A stretch of 64,000 nt of DNA from JAFAQB01 sp046724555 (GTDB lineage: Archaea > Thermoproteota > Nitrososphaeria > Nitrososphaerales > Nitrososphaeraceae), in assembly GCA_046724555.1 (NCBI GenBank), contig JBKOWU010000058.1:1-64000 (forward strand), written 5' to 3'. The notes below the pieces were generated by a model that searched no databases, was not told the DNA's origin, and saw nothing but the letters and a program-made list of their open reading frames with translations. A program made the position numbers and the translations under genes. Position 1 is the stretch's first letter. Every line of letters starts with the position of its first letter. Below are positions 27,610 through 36,701 of this stretch, piece by piece.

Positions 27610-28991
27610 AGCTGTTTGATCCTAAGATTCTTCATCTTTGGATTGACTATTGATTCTAAACCTCTAGATATTAGAACAAACGACACACTCGTAATTCCAA
27701 TCATTAAGCCCGGTGGCAATATCCACCACCACATTCCTCTTGCAGCTGCATTTGCCGATTGTGCATCGTGAAGGATTACGCCCCATGTGGGAATCGTAGG
27801 ATCTCCAAGTCCAATGAAACTTAACCCGGATTCCCCTAAAATGGCAGTAGGAACCGATAACGCAATTGTAGCAAAAGCGAAAGGCAACAGTTGGGGTATG
27901 ATATGCCTAAAGATTATCCGTATATCTGATTCTCCCATCAATTTTGCAGCCTCAACATATGGGTAATTCTTTATCTGTAATCCCATGCTTCTGCTAATCA
28001 GAGCCATCCCTATCCATCCAAATAGGATAAAGAAACCCACTATAAGAAATAGACTTCTGCCTATAGTTATAGCAAGTATAATCAAGATAAACAACACTGG
28101 GATATTTATGACGATCTGTACAATTGTCATCATAATTGGTTCTATTCTTTTGCCTTTGTATGCAGCTACTAAGCCATAGAATAATCCTATGAATGTGGAA
28201 ACAATCGCCACAGAGAGGCCTATAAACAGAGCCACTGGAGTTCCCCACAATATACCTATAGACAAGTCATGTCTTAATTCATCGGTACCCAACAAGCCGT
28301 AAACCTTGCCGCCAAGGATAAATTCTGAGTTTAAAACTTTGTCATGCTCATCAAAAAAAGAAAAGGATATATTTAGAGTATAGACACCCTTTAATACACT
28401 TGCTTTATCTAGTGCTGAAAAAAGCATTATCTGAGGCCTTGTAATGTCTACATCATAGCTGAATTTATCGACATAACTCCTAAGATTGTCTTGAATTTCA
28501 TTTTCTGTGGAAAATACTGTGTCTCTAAAAACATAGTTTTGGCCTTGAGGGGAAGGAAGAGAGGATGAAATAATCGCAAATGAATTGCCATCTGGTCTAG
28601 ATAATTCAACGTCTACTAGAGGTGGGGTGGCACCATATTGTACGGCGTAATTTATCATAAAGTCACTAGGAAAAAAATCATAATTGAATGCAAATTTGTA
28701 CGAATAGTTTAGTGTACTTATGCCTTCATCTAATCCTTTTCTTATGGCAGCATTTCTCAGAATCAAATGTTCAGGCTCCTTAGCGGGGGCGAAAAGGTTG
28801 ATCCAACTCGGCATAGCAGCTTTTGGATATTTTATCCAGTAGTTTGGATTGTTCCATTGTTTAAACGATTCTAATGGAATAGCGGTAGCAGCAAATATAG
28901 ACAAACCAATTAGAAAGAAAAGTATAGCAATCCCTGCTACTCCGGTTTTTAAGCTTATAAATTGACGTATAAATTCGGGTAGCATCATCAA
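27606..28991 (-). CDS. Peptide/nickel-type ABC transporter permease (DppC-like)
   Basis: A 461-residue membrane protein. One N-terminal TM helix (about 18-40) is followed by a predicted extracytoplasmic segment of about 200 residues (40-240). The BPD-type permease domain comes after it, with the EAA loop EAAKLMGESDIRIIFRHIIPQ and GLSFIGLGDPTIPTWG typical of DppC/OppC. The soluble insertion is much longer than in standard DppC (about 50-90). It forms a heterodimer with the DppB-like protein encoded 6 nt upstream. No binding protein or ATPase genes are adjacent. Confidence 0.88.
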   Translation of the reverse strand: MMMLPEFIRQFISLKTGVAGIAILFFLIGLSIFAATAIPLESFKQWNNPNYWIKYPKAAMPSWINLFAPAKEPEHLILRNAAIRKGLDEGISTLNYSYKFAFNYDFFPSDFMINYAVQYGATPPLVDVELSRPDGNSFAIISSSLPSPQGQNYVFRDTVFSTENEIQDNLRSYVDKFSYDVDITRPQIMLFSALDKASVLKGVYTLNISFSFFDEHDKVLNSEFILGGKVYGLLGTDELRHDLSIGILWGTPVALFIGLSVAIVSTFIGLFYGLVAAYKGKRIEPIMMTIVQIVINIPVLFILIILAITIGRSLFLIVGFFILFGWIGMALISRSMGLQIKNYPYVEAAKLMGESDIRIIFRHIIPQLLPFAFATIALSVPTAILGESGLSFIGLGDPTIPTWGVILHDAQSANAAARGMWWWILPPGLMIGITSVSFVLISRGLESIVNPKMKNLRIKQL

Positions 28992-28997
28992 AAAAGA

Positions 28998-30050
28998 TCA
29001 TCCTATCCTCACTCGGGGATCAAAGTATTGAGACATCAAGTCAACTATGAACATGGTGATTACAAAAATAAGAGTCGCAACATATGTCAGTCCTATGATG
29101 ACTGGGATATCCATTACACTAATGGCATTAAATGCGAGTAAACCCATTCCTGGCCAGTTAAAAACTATTTCGATAAGAAAAGCTCCTCCAAGAGAACCTG
29201 AAAGCGATAGAGCAATTGCCGTGAACGTAGGGGGTGCAGCATTCTTTAGTGCATGAAAATAGGTTATCCTTCTATTTGAAATCCCTTGTGCCCTCTTGGC
29301 CGCTATGAAATCTTCGTTAAAGATATTAATCACGTAGTACCTGACTGTATAAGCCCAGGCCCCAAAGCCAACCAAAACTAGAGTGACCAATGGCAAGATC
29401 ATGTGGTATAAGAGATCAAGAATGTAATATGGGTCAGCCGGGGATGTCGTAGGAGTTGCCCTCGACGGAAATATAGGAAATATAAATGCAAACACAATTA
29501 TCATCATCATACCTATAAAAAAGGTCGGAACACTAATGCTGAATATGGCGGAGCTAGATGTAAACTTGTCTGCTATTGAACCAGTCCTGCTAGCAGAGTA
29601 CGCCCCGAGATAGAGTCCAATGAATGTGATTATGAGAGTAGAACTTGTAAATAATAATATCGTATTTGGTAATTTCTCGAGTATTATATTACTTACCTTT
29701 TGCGAACCTAAATCGCTAGTTAAGAAGAGTGCATTCCCAAGGTCTAAGCTCATGGTTTTAAATAGCTTTGACAATAACGCTTTTGGCGAATACCACGGCT
29801 CATCTAATCCTTGCGAGTGAATGCGAGCATTTATCTGACTATTAATATAACTTTGAAGTTCTTGTTGGGATTTAAATCTGGATATCAACCTATTGTCATG
29901 ACTGGTCTCTTGTAAAACTGATTGTTGTGCATTGCGCCGAAGTATATCATCCATTGTGGCTCCCAATAGCGCTATAGTTATAATCAGAACTGCACAGAGT
30001 GTAACAAACATTCTAACAAACCTGGTAATTAACAAACGCTTGAAACCCAT
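28998..30050 (-). CDS. Peptide/nickel-type ABC transporter permease (DppB-like)
   Basis: A 350-residue permease from the ATG at 30048-30050. An N-terminal TM (RMFVTLCAVLIITIALLG), a periplasmic-side loop, five further TM helices, and an EAA-type loop AKRAQGISNRRITYFHALKNA are visible, with the DppB ending DPRVRIG. The frame extends to 30107, but CTTATAATA at about 30080-30090 would place transcription start at the ATG of 30050. It forms one operon with the DppC-like gene. The substrate is not predictable. Confidence 0.88.
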   Translation of the reverse strand: MGFKRLLITRFVRMFVTLCAVLIITIALLGATMDDILRRNAQQSVLQETSHDNRLISRFKSQQELQSYINSQINARIHSQGLDEPWYSPKALLSKLFKTMSLDLGNALFLTSDLGSQKVSNIILEKLPNTILLFTSSTLIITFIGLYLGAYSASRTGSIADKFTSSSAIFSISVPTFFIGMMMIIVFAFIFPIFPSRATPTTSPADPYYILDLLYHMILPLVTLVLVGFGAWAYTVRYYVINIFNEDFIAAKRAQGISNRRITYFHALKNAAPPTFTAIALSLSGSLGGAFLIEIVFNWPGMGLLAFNAISVMDIPVIIGLTYVATLIFVITMFIVDLMSQYFDPRVRIG

Positions 30051-30239
30051 ATACTGCGATAGTACTACTATGTTTGCTATTATAAGATTTTCAGCTACAT
30101 TGTGCATTAGTTTGCAGTTCCTTTATAACGCCGATAATTACTAAAAGCCAAGTATCGTGTTAAAAACAAGATGATAATTCAGCTGTTCGTTTGATCGTCT
30201 GTGCATAAAGTACTTTAATAGGACCATATAAGATTATGC

Positions 30240-30671
30240 GTGGTCACTCAAACAAGGTCAGAGTACGAGGGTTTACTCAAGCGTCTAGAGAGTCAACTTG
30301 GCAACACGTCCAGAAAGATCGTGTCAAGACTAGAACTACCTACTCCGCAAATTATGTGGGTTGGCCAGAGGACGATCTTTAGGAACTTTATGGAATTTCC
30401 AAAAGCGCTCCGAAGAGACCCGGAAAAATTGTTACTTTATCTTAACAAGGAGTTGGCATCAGCTGGATATATTGCCGGCGAAAGGGTAATTTTTCTTGGT
30501 CGCAAAGAACCATCATCGTTTGGAGCACTAATAGACAGGTATGTTAAGGACTATGTGATCTGTCCTGTGTGCGGAAGTCCCGACACCAGAACGGAGAAAA
30601 GTAAGAAGGTAGGATTTCTGTTATGCGAAGCATGTGGTGCACGCTCCTCAATTAAAGGCAATTATGCTTAG
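30240..30671 (+). CDS. Translation initiation factor aIF2 subunit beta
   Basis: A 143-residue aIF2-beta starting at GTG, about 25 nt after a TTTAATAGG TATA-like box. An N-terminal helix binds the gamma subunit; the central alpha-beta domain has PQIMWVGQRTIFRNF. The C-terminal zinc ribbon has CPVCGSPDT and CEACGA. It is part of the trimer delivering Met-tRNAi to the ribosome; the initiator tRNA gene is 7 kb downstream. Confidence 0.94.
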   Translation: MVTQTRSEYEGLLKRLESQLGNTSRKIVSRLELPTPQIMWVGQRTIFRNFMEFPKALRRDPEKLLLYLNKELASAGYIAGERVIFLGRKEPSSFGALIDRYVKDYVICPVCGSPDTRTEKSKKVGFLLCEACGARSSIKGNYA

Positions 30672-30859
30672 CGTATTCGCAGCGGATGTGGTAGAAATAA
30701 TATTGCAGCAGTAGATATTAGTTATGCAAACTTTCAGAAAAACAAAGCTCAAATATAGGTTGGCATAAACGTGACGCTCACTTTAATGCCACACAGCTGA
30801 GGCTATTTTATTATATATGCATGAAATTTTTTTTAGCTGAGGCCGAGATATGCTTTACT

Positions 30860-31129
30860 ATGGGTTATAAGTATCAAGTGACTGATCTTCAAGCAGATAT
30901 GACAGCATTAGTTTCGCTTAATCAAGAAACGACTGCAGCACAGAACCCAGACAATACATTTACAATCGGTCAAAGTTGGGGCGCGTTACGAAAAGCATGG
31001 AAGGGCTATAGGATCGCAAAGGTTCAAGCTGACGATGTGAAAATGAGAGAATATGCAACCAAGATTCGAAAGATCCAATCAGAACTTAACGTAAGTGTAT
31101 CTTCTTTCCCACATCTGAATATTACTTAA
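30860..31129 (+). CDS. Hypothetical protein, 89 residues
   Basis: Not recognised as a characterised family. From the ATG at 30860 the protein begins MGYKYQVTDLQADM and is hydrophilic with predicted helices, ending in a Lys/Arg-rich stretch. The frame extends 13 codons further up to an ATG at 30821, but a TATA box near 30803-30813 puts the transcription start near 30835, excluding that codon. A T-run at about 31142-31149 may be its terminator. It is a separate unit upstream of the heat-shock operon. Confidence 0.6.
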   Translation: MGYKYQVTDLQADMTALVSLNQETTAAQNPDNTFTIGQSWGALRKAWKGYRIAKVQADDVKMREYATKIRKIQSELNVSVSSFPHLNIT

Positions 31130-31141
31130 ACCTGACCGCAC

Positions 31142-31149
31142 CTTTTTTT
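31142..31149 (+). terminator. Oligo-T terminator candidate
   Basis: CTTTTTTT follows the stop of the preceding small gene by about 12 nt, matching the T-rich termination signals of archaeal RNA polymerase. Confidence 0.4.
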
Positions 31150-31379
31150 CTTAGAATATAATACTCTAAACATCACATTTTTCGGCCAAATTCTGCGGTA
31201 GCGTATGAGCTTGCGTGTATCGATAATGAAAAAATAGGCTGATATAATGTTCCCAACGAAAGATATTGTATATACTAGATTGCGATAAACTGCAAGCCTC
31301 CGCCGTTTAAACGATATGTAATTATTTGCCTTAAGCGAAATTTTCTAGCGGCTGATCGTTTTTGGAGGATGATAGAAAT

Positions 31380-31973
31380 ATGGAAGAAGTCCGTCAATCG
31401 AGGGATGAACAAGAACCAAATAAAGACGAAGAGATAACCGCACTTAGCGAAGAATTGAAATATGTAAAAGAAGAACTGTCTAAGGTTAGGGAGTCATCTC
31501 AGAGCAATCTTAATAAATTAAAATACCTTATGGCCGATTTCGACAATTACAGGAAACAAATGGAAAAGCAGGTGGCCTCAAAAGTTGAGTCAAGCAAGGC
31601 TGAAGTCTTATTAAAATTTTTAAGCATTAGGGACGATTACCTCAGGGCTTTAGAAATAGCAAAGCAAAGTATGTCTGAAGGAGTAGTACTTGAAGGATTA
31701 GAGGCAATCCTAAAGAACTTGGACTCTTTGCTCAGATCGGAGGGGGTGATGGAGATAGAAACTATAGGAACTCCTTTTGATCCAAATATTCATGACGCTT
31801 TAAGTTTCTCATATCGTGATGACATGCCAGAAAATACTGTTACAGGTGAGATTCGAAAGGGGTATATGTTAAACAATAAAGTTTTAAGACCCAGCCTTGT
31901 AGAAATCTCTAAAAAGATAGTTAAAAATATCATTAATGATACAGAGACAATAGAAAAGGAGACGAGAAATTAG
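31380..31973 (+). CDS. grpE: GrpE nucleotide-exchange factor
   Basis: From the ATG at 31380 the protein has 197 residues, with a GGAGG Shine-Dalgarno at about 31364-31369. An acidic N-terminus, a long coiled coil (about 20-80, YVKEELSKVRESSQ) and the C-terminal beta domain (PFDPNIHDALSF, VTGEIRKGYMLNNKVLRPSLVEIS) match GrpE. It releases ADP from DnaK. First gene of grpE-dnaK-dnaJ; the frame extends to a TTG at 31362 that is less likely. A TATA-like TTGTATATAC lies near 31265-31275. Confidence 0.93.
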   Translation: MEEVRQSRDEQEPNKDEEITALSEELKYVKEELSKVRESSQSNLNKLKYLMADFDNYRKQMEKQVASKVESSKAEVLLKFLSIRDDYLRALEIAKQSMSEGVVLEGLEAILKNLDSLLRSEGVMEIETIGTPFDPNIHDALSFSYRDDMPENTVTGEIRKGYMLNNKVLRPSLVEISKKIVKNIINDTETIEKETRN

Positions 31974-31975
31974 AG

Positions 31976-33880
31976 ATGGCGAAAATTATAGGAATTGATC
32001 TTGGAACAAGTAACTCTGCCGCAGCAGCGATGGTGGGTGGCAAACCTACAATCATTCAGGCCGCTGAAGGCACTTCTATTGGAGGAAAAGCATTTCCCTC
32101 CGTTGTAGCTTTTACTCCTGAAGGTCAGCTTATCGTAGGTGAGCCGGCACGCCGACAGATGATATCGAATGCTGAAGGCACCGTGATAGCAGCTAAACGC
32201 AAGATGGGAACAGATTTTAAATTTAGCGTTTTTGGCAAACAGTATACTCCACAACAGATATCCTCATTTATCTTGCAGAAGATAAAGAGAGATGCTGAAG
32301 CTTTTCTAGGGGAAACCGTAGATAAAGCTGTGATTACCGTGCCTGCTTACTTTAATGATAACCAGAGGCAGGCAACGAAAGATGCAGGAGAAATAGCGGG
32401 ATTGCAAGTGGTAAGGATTATTAACGAACCTACAGCTGCATCGTTGGCTTATGGATTGGATAAGGTTCAGAAGGACCTTAAGATTATGGTTTTTGATCTC
32501 GGCGGCGGTACACTAGACGTAACAATAATGGAAATGGGCGGCGGAGTTTTTCAGGTTAAAAGTACTTCTGGAGACACACAGCTTGGTGGAACCGACATGG
32601 ATAATACTTTGGTTGATTATGTTTTACAAGAATTCAACAAGCAATCTGGGTTGGATATTAGAAGCGACAAAGCTGCAATGATGAGAATTCGAGAAGCGGC
32701 GGAAAAAGCAAAAATCGAACTGTCCAACGTTGTTACGACTGAGATAAATCTGCCGTTCCTTGCATATGATGCTACAACCGGTCCGAAGAATCTTGTATTG
32801 TCAATCACGAGGGCTAAACTTGAGGAACTTCTGCGACCTATAGTCGAAAGATGCAGATCACCGATGATGCAAGCTCTGCAGGACGCCAAGATATCTCCTC
32901 CAGATGTAGACAAAATAATATTGATTGGAGGACCAACAAGAATGCCAATCGTAAGGCAGTTTGTTGCAACGGTGATGGGGAAGGAGGCTGAGCGTGGCGT
33001 CGATCCCATGGAGGCAGTCGCAATGGGAGCGGCCATTCAGGGAGCCATTATTTCTGGAGACGTCTCAACGGATATACTTTTGGTAGATGTTACGCCGCTT
33101 ACATTAGGCGTAGAAGTGCTGGGCGGTCTAAAGGAGCCCCTGATAGAACGCAATACTACAATACCTACGAAAAAGAGCAAAGTGTTTACAACAGCAGCAG
33201 ATTACCAAACTGCAGTCACTATTCATGTAGTGCAAGGAGAAAGACCGATGGCTTCTGATTGTGTTTCCTTGGGAATGTTTAATCTATCAGGAATTCCCCC
33301 AGCTCCAAGGGGAATTCCTCAGATTGAAGTCACTTTTGATATCGATGCAAACGGAATTCTAAATGTCACTGCCAAAGATCTTGCAACATCTAAAGAGGCA
33401 AAAATAACTATAACTGCAAATGCTAAACTATCAAAGGAAGAGATTGAGAAGCTAAAGAAAGAATCAGAGCAATTTGCAGAAGCTGACAAAAAGAAGAAGG
33501 AAGACGCTGAAATAAGGAATGAGGCTGATAACTTGATCTATGCAGCGGAGAAGCTCGTAAAACAAGATCTCAAGGACAAGATCAAACCCGAACAAGAAGA
33601 CAGGGTCAACAAATCCGTTCAAGAATTGAAAGAAGCGATAGCCAGTAACGATGGCACTAGCATAAAATCAAAGACACAAGAGTTGAAGACTGTTCTAGGC
33701 GAGATCAGCGCCGAGGCCTATAGAGCAGCATCAGCAGCACCTGGAGCAGCATCAGCAGCACCTGGAGCAGCATCAGCAGCACCTGGAGCAGCATCAGCAG
33801 CACCTGGAGCAGCATCTTCGGAGGCAGCAGCCGGACCCAGCAGCACCTCAGATACTACAACTCCACCGCCTGCCACTTAG
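31976..33880 (+). CDS. dnaK: Chaperone DnaK (Hsp70)
   Basis: A 634-residue Hsp70 starting 2 nt after the grpE stop. The ATPase domain has IGIDLGTSNSAAA, VPAYFNDNQRQATKDAGEIA, DLGGGTLDVTIM and the IILIGGPTRMPIV segment; the substrate-binding domain follows from about 370. The C-terminal tail is unusual: four identical copies of AASAAPG precede a Ser/Thr/Pro-rich end. Archaeal DnaK systems are regarded as bacterial acquisitions; the operon order supports that. Confidence 0.97.
   Translation: MAKIIGIDLGTSNSAAAAMVGGKPTIIQAAEGTSIGGKAFPSVVAFTPEGQLIVGEPARRQMISNAEGTVIAAKRKMGTDFKFSVFGKQYTPQQISSFILQKIKRDAEAFLGETVDKAVITVPAYFNDNQRQATKDAGEIAGLQVVRIINEPTAASLAYGLDKVQKDLKIMVFDLGGGTLDVTIMEMGGGVFQVKSTSGDTQLGGTDMDNTLVDYVLQEFNKQSGLDIRSDKAAMMRIREAAEKAKIELSNVVTTEINLPFLAYDATTGPKNLVLSITRAKLEELLRPIVERCRSPMMQALQDAKISPPDVDKIILIGGPTRMPIVRQFVATVMGKEAERGVDPMEAVAMGAAIQGAIISGDVSTDILLVDVTPLTLGVEVLGGLKEPLIERNTTIPTKKSKVFTTAADYQTAVTIHVVQGERPMASDCVSLGMFNLSGIPPAPRGIPQIEVTFDIDANGILNVTAKDLATSKEAKITITANAKLSKEEIEKLKKESEQFAEADKKKKEDAEIRNEADNLIYAAEKLVKQDLKDKIKPEQEDRVNKSVQELKEAIASNDGTSIKSKTQELKTVLGEISAEAYRAASAAPGAASAAPGAASAAPGAASAAPGAASSEAAAGPSSTSDTTTPPPAT
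33725..33808 (+). repeat. Four perfect 21-bp tandem repeats in the dnaK 3' coding end
   Basis: Four identical 21-bp units, each coding AASAAPG, run head to tail, followed by a partial fifth. Perfect identity including third positions indicates recent expansion or homogenisation by slippage. Confidence 0.92.
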
Positions 33881-33938
33881 ACACAAGTGGTATTGCGGAG
33901 TAATAATTTTGATCCATATTTGATAGGAACGTGAAAAA

Positions 33939-35069
33939 ATGAGCAATAAAAGGGACTACTATGAGGTTCTAGGCGTCCCGAGAGGTGCAAACAAGGACGA
34001 AATCAAAAATGCTTATCGAAAGCTAGCATTACAATATCATCCCGATAGAAATAAAACTGCTGGATCAGAAGAAAAATTCAAGGAAATTTCGGAAGCATAT
34101 GCTGTTCTTTCTGATGATGAAAAAAGAAAGCGATACGATACATATGGTCATGTTGGATCTGAGGAAGTGTTCAGAGGATCAGAAGCAAATTTTGACGAAA
34201 TCTTTAAGGACATGGGGTTTGGGGGTTTCAGAGACATATTTGAACAGATATTTGGAAATCGCACTGGCTTCGGTCGTGTCAATACTGGGGACCCCTTTGG
34301 TTTTGGTTTTAGCTTTGGCGGCGGCAGAACAAAAGGACAAGATCTTGTATATGATGTCGAGCTTTCATTCGAGGAAGTACTTAGAGGAAGGAAGGAGGAA
34401 TTGGAGCTACCAAAGCTCGAGAAATGTAACAGTTGTGGCGGAAGTGGCGCTGCAGCAGGAACAAAACCGAGAAAATGCACTGTCTGCGACGGTCAAGGCC
34501 AGACGAGACGAATATACAGTCAAAATAGATTTTCTACTTTCGTCTCATTAGAACCATGTCGCACCTGTCAAGGACAGGGCGAAATTATAGATAAACCTTG
34601 CAATGTATGTGGCGGCTCAGGCAATGTCAAAAAGAACAAAAAAATTAGGTTAGAAATTCCTGCAGGAGTAGAAGACGGGATGACACTGCAGTTGCGTGGA
34701 GAAGGACAGCCTTCAGAAAATGGTCCTCCGGGCGACTTGTTGATAAGAATTCATGTACAACCACATCCACTTTTCGAACGACTCGAAGATGGTCACATTC
34801 TTTATAATCTTAACCTTAAATTTACTGACTTGGCATTGGGGGCTGATATTACAGTTCCTACATTGGATGGTAAGGAGAAATTAAGAATCCCTCAAGGGAC
34901 TCAACCAAACACTATCCTGAAAATCAAGAATAAAGGACTACCCCGCTACGGATCATATGGCAGAGGTGACCTTCTTGCTCGAATCAATATTAAGATCCCA
35001 ACTAAACTCGATGATAAACAAAAGTCCTTGCTTAAGGATTTAGATATAGCTTTCCAAAATTCTCAATGA
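33939..35069 (+). CDS. dnaJ: Chaperone DnaJ (Hsp40, type A)
   Basis: A 376-residue DnaJ. J domain with His34-Pro35-Asp36 (YHPDRN), a Gly/Phe-rich linker (about 75-125), a zinc-binding region with four CxxCxGxG-type motifs (CNSCGGSG, CTVCDGQG, CRTCQGQG, CNVCGGSG), and C-terminal substrate-binding domains. It stimulates DnaK ATPase and delivers unfolded clients. It follows dnaK by 58 nt. Confidence 0.96.
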   Translation: MSNKRDYYEVLGVPRGANKDEIKNAYRKLALQYHPDRNKTAGSEEKFKEISEAYAVLSDDEKRKRYDTYGHVGSEEVFRGSEANFDEIFKDMGFGGFRDIFEQIFGNRTGFGRVNTGDPFGFGFSFGGGRTKGQDLVYDVELSFEEVLRGRKEELELPKLEKCNSCGGSGAAAGTKPRKCTVCDGQGQTRRIYSQNRFSTFVSLEPCRTCQGQGEIIDKPCNVCGGSGNVKKNKKIRLEIPAGVEDGMTLQLRGEGQPSENGPPGDLLIRIHVQPHPLFERLEDGHILYNLNLKFTDLALGADITVPTLDGKEKLRIPQGTQPNTILKIKNKGLPRYGSYGRGDLLARINIKIPTKLDDKQKSLLKDLDIAFQNSQ

Positions 35070-35136
35070 AATTAATGCCTATACGGTTGGCCCATAGTAT
35101 ATATTCTCATATATTTCTGATCTTTCATTATAGACT

Positions 35137-36087
35137 ATGCCCGTAATCGAGGCAAGGAAGCTCTCAAAGATATACAGCAGTTCAAAACACGCTGCCTTGT
35201 CCAATGTTTCATTGGACGTGGACGCCGGCAAGATATTTACTCTTCTGGGCAGAAACGGCGCAGGTAAAACCACTTTTATACGTATCTGTGCTACTCAGTT
35301 ATTGCCATCTAGCGGATACATACGCATTCTTGGATGTGATATTCTTGGCGAGCCACATAAAGTAAGGAATCTAATTTCAATTGTACCACAGGAAGGGAGA
35401 CCCTTGAGAGCACTTACTCCCTGGGATCATGTATACAATTGGTTACAGATAAGGGGAGAAAGTAGAAGTGTAGCCAAAGAAAAGACAGAAGATATATTGC
35501 ATAATCTTGAACTTTATAAAGCAAAGGATAAGCCTGCAATGAACCTCTCCGGTGGTATGAAACAAAAGATACTCGTCGCCATGGCAATGGCTGCAGATGC
35601 AGAATTACTGTTCCTTGACGAGCCGACAATTGGGTTGGATCCGATTTCTAGGCGCCAAGTCTGGTCAGCAATTAAAAGGTGGAAAAAAGGTAACAGATCG
35701 ATATTGTTAACAACTCATTATATGGACGAAGCTGAGATGCTCTCAGATTATATCGTTATAATAGATAACGGCCATATAATCGCAGAAGGCACTGTTCGCG
35801 ATTTACGCAAATTTATACCCCAGAACATAAGGGTAGATATAGCGAAGAACGGCATTAATAGCGAAATGCTTACACGCTACGGTTCAGTACTAGATACGGG
35901 TGCTGACAGCATAAGGGTTTTCACATTTGAGTCTAGCATCAAGGAGCTATCGGAGTTTGCTATAAAAAGGAATCTATCCTTTACAGTCTCACCGATCACG
36001 CTCGATGATGTGTTTGTTTCGTTAGTAGGTGAAGGTTATGGAGCAGAGACGGGTCCATTTATAGATTATAGTTCTCGCGCTGCCTAG
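35137..36087 (+). CDS. ABC-2 type transporter ATP-binding protein (DrrA/NatA-like)
   Basis: A 316-residue ATPase with Walker A GRNGAGKTT, signature LSGGMKQK, Walker B LLFLDEPTIGLD, and TTHYMDEAE. The C-terminal extension has LDDVFVSLVGEGYG, typical of the DrrA/CcmA group that works with ABC-2 permeases in drug, lipid or polysaccharide export. No permease gene follows; the tRNA-Leu gene is next. A TATA-like CATATATTT about 27 nt before the ATG suggests independent leaderless expression. Confidence 0.87.
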   Translation: MPVIEARKLSKIYSSSKHAALSNVSLDVDAGKIFTLLGRNGAGKTTFIRICATQLLPSSGYIRILGCDILGEPHKVRNLISIVPQEGRPLRALTPWDHVYNWLQIRGESRSVAKEKTEDILHNLELYKAKDKPAMNLSGGMKQKILVAMAMAADAELLFLDEPTIGLDPISRRQVWSAIKRWKKGNRSILLTTHYMDEAEMLSDYIVIIDNGHIIAEGTVRDLRKFIPQNIRVDIAKNGINSEMLTRYGSVLDTGADSIRVFTFESSIKELSEFAIKRNLSFTVSPITLDDVFVSLVGEGYGAETGPFIDYSSRAA

Positions 36088-36244
36088 TCATACACTCTAC
36101 AAAGCTTCATTGTGGATTTTGTTGGGTGGGCGCGTGTGAAAATTTGAAACGACCAAGCAGACATATTATACTGGGCTTTACTTGCTACGTTGTCACGATT
36201 TCTTTTATAGTATATATATTAGGATAATGCCATGGCAAGTTGTC

Positions 36245-36379
36245 GCGGGGGTTGCCAAGCCTGGTCAACGGCGTGAGACCAGACGTTTGTGTCTAGCACG
36301 GAGCTCAGATGTCTTTGAAGACATTGACTGGGTTACCTCATCCCTTAGGGGTTCGTGGGTTCAAATCCCACCTCCCGCA
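36245..36379 (+). tRNA. tRNA-Leu(CAG) with two BHB introns
   Basis: Acceptor GCGGGGG pairs with CTCCCGC and is followed by discriminator A (no CCA). The D-arm GCC-AAGCCTGGTCAA..GGC, long variable arm and T-arm GTGGG-TTCAAAT-CCCAC identify a class II leucine tRNA. The anticodon region holds two introns. Intron 1 is 36278-36302 (25 nt, position 30/31): central helix CGTG/CACG, bulges AG|A and GA|G. Intron 2 is 36310-36334 (25 nt, canonical 37/38): central helix CTCA/TGGG, bulges GA|T and TT|A. Splicing joins 33, 7 and 45 nt into 85 nt with stem TGAGG/CCTCA and loop C-T-CAG-A-A. A TATA box (about 36210-36218) lies upstream. Confidence 0.9.
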
Positions 36380-36701
36380 TCTCAAATTTATTGGTGTCGA
36401 TAAAAACGTACGAATTTCTTATGCGTTGTGAGAGTTTTTAGAAGTCTGTTCTTATATGACAACCTATTCAATGAGAACGGACAGTTTATCTCATAGACAA
36501 AACCATAAAATTGATGTATAAAGATTTATTGGGTCAGTTGGTAACAGCTGAATGAAATAAATTATTATTATTCCGTCGGTGCCAAAATCATTGCTTTATG
36601 GAGTAATGACCTTGTGGCAAGAAAGAGTGTTGAGTTATTAAGGTGCGTAGCATACTTGTTGGTGGTGTCCTCTAACGAACAATGAAACTAGCCATCAACC
36701 C
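36380..36701. other. Intergenic stretch, nothing recognised
   Basis: Between tRNA-Leu and serB there is A/T-rich sequence without a convincing gene, repeat or RNA signature. Confidence 0.5.
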
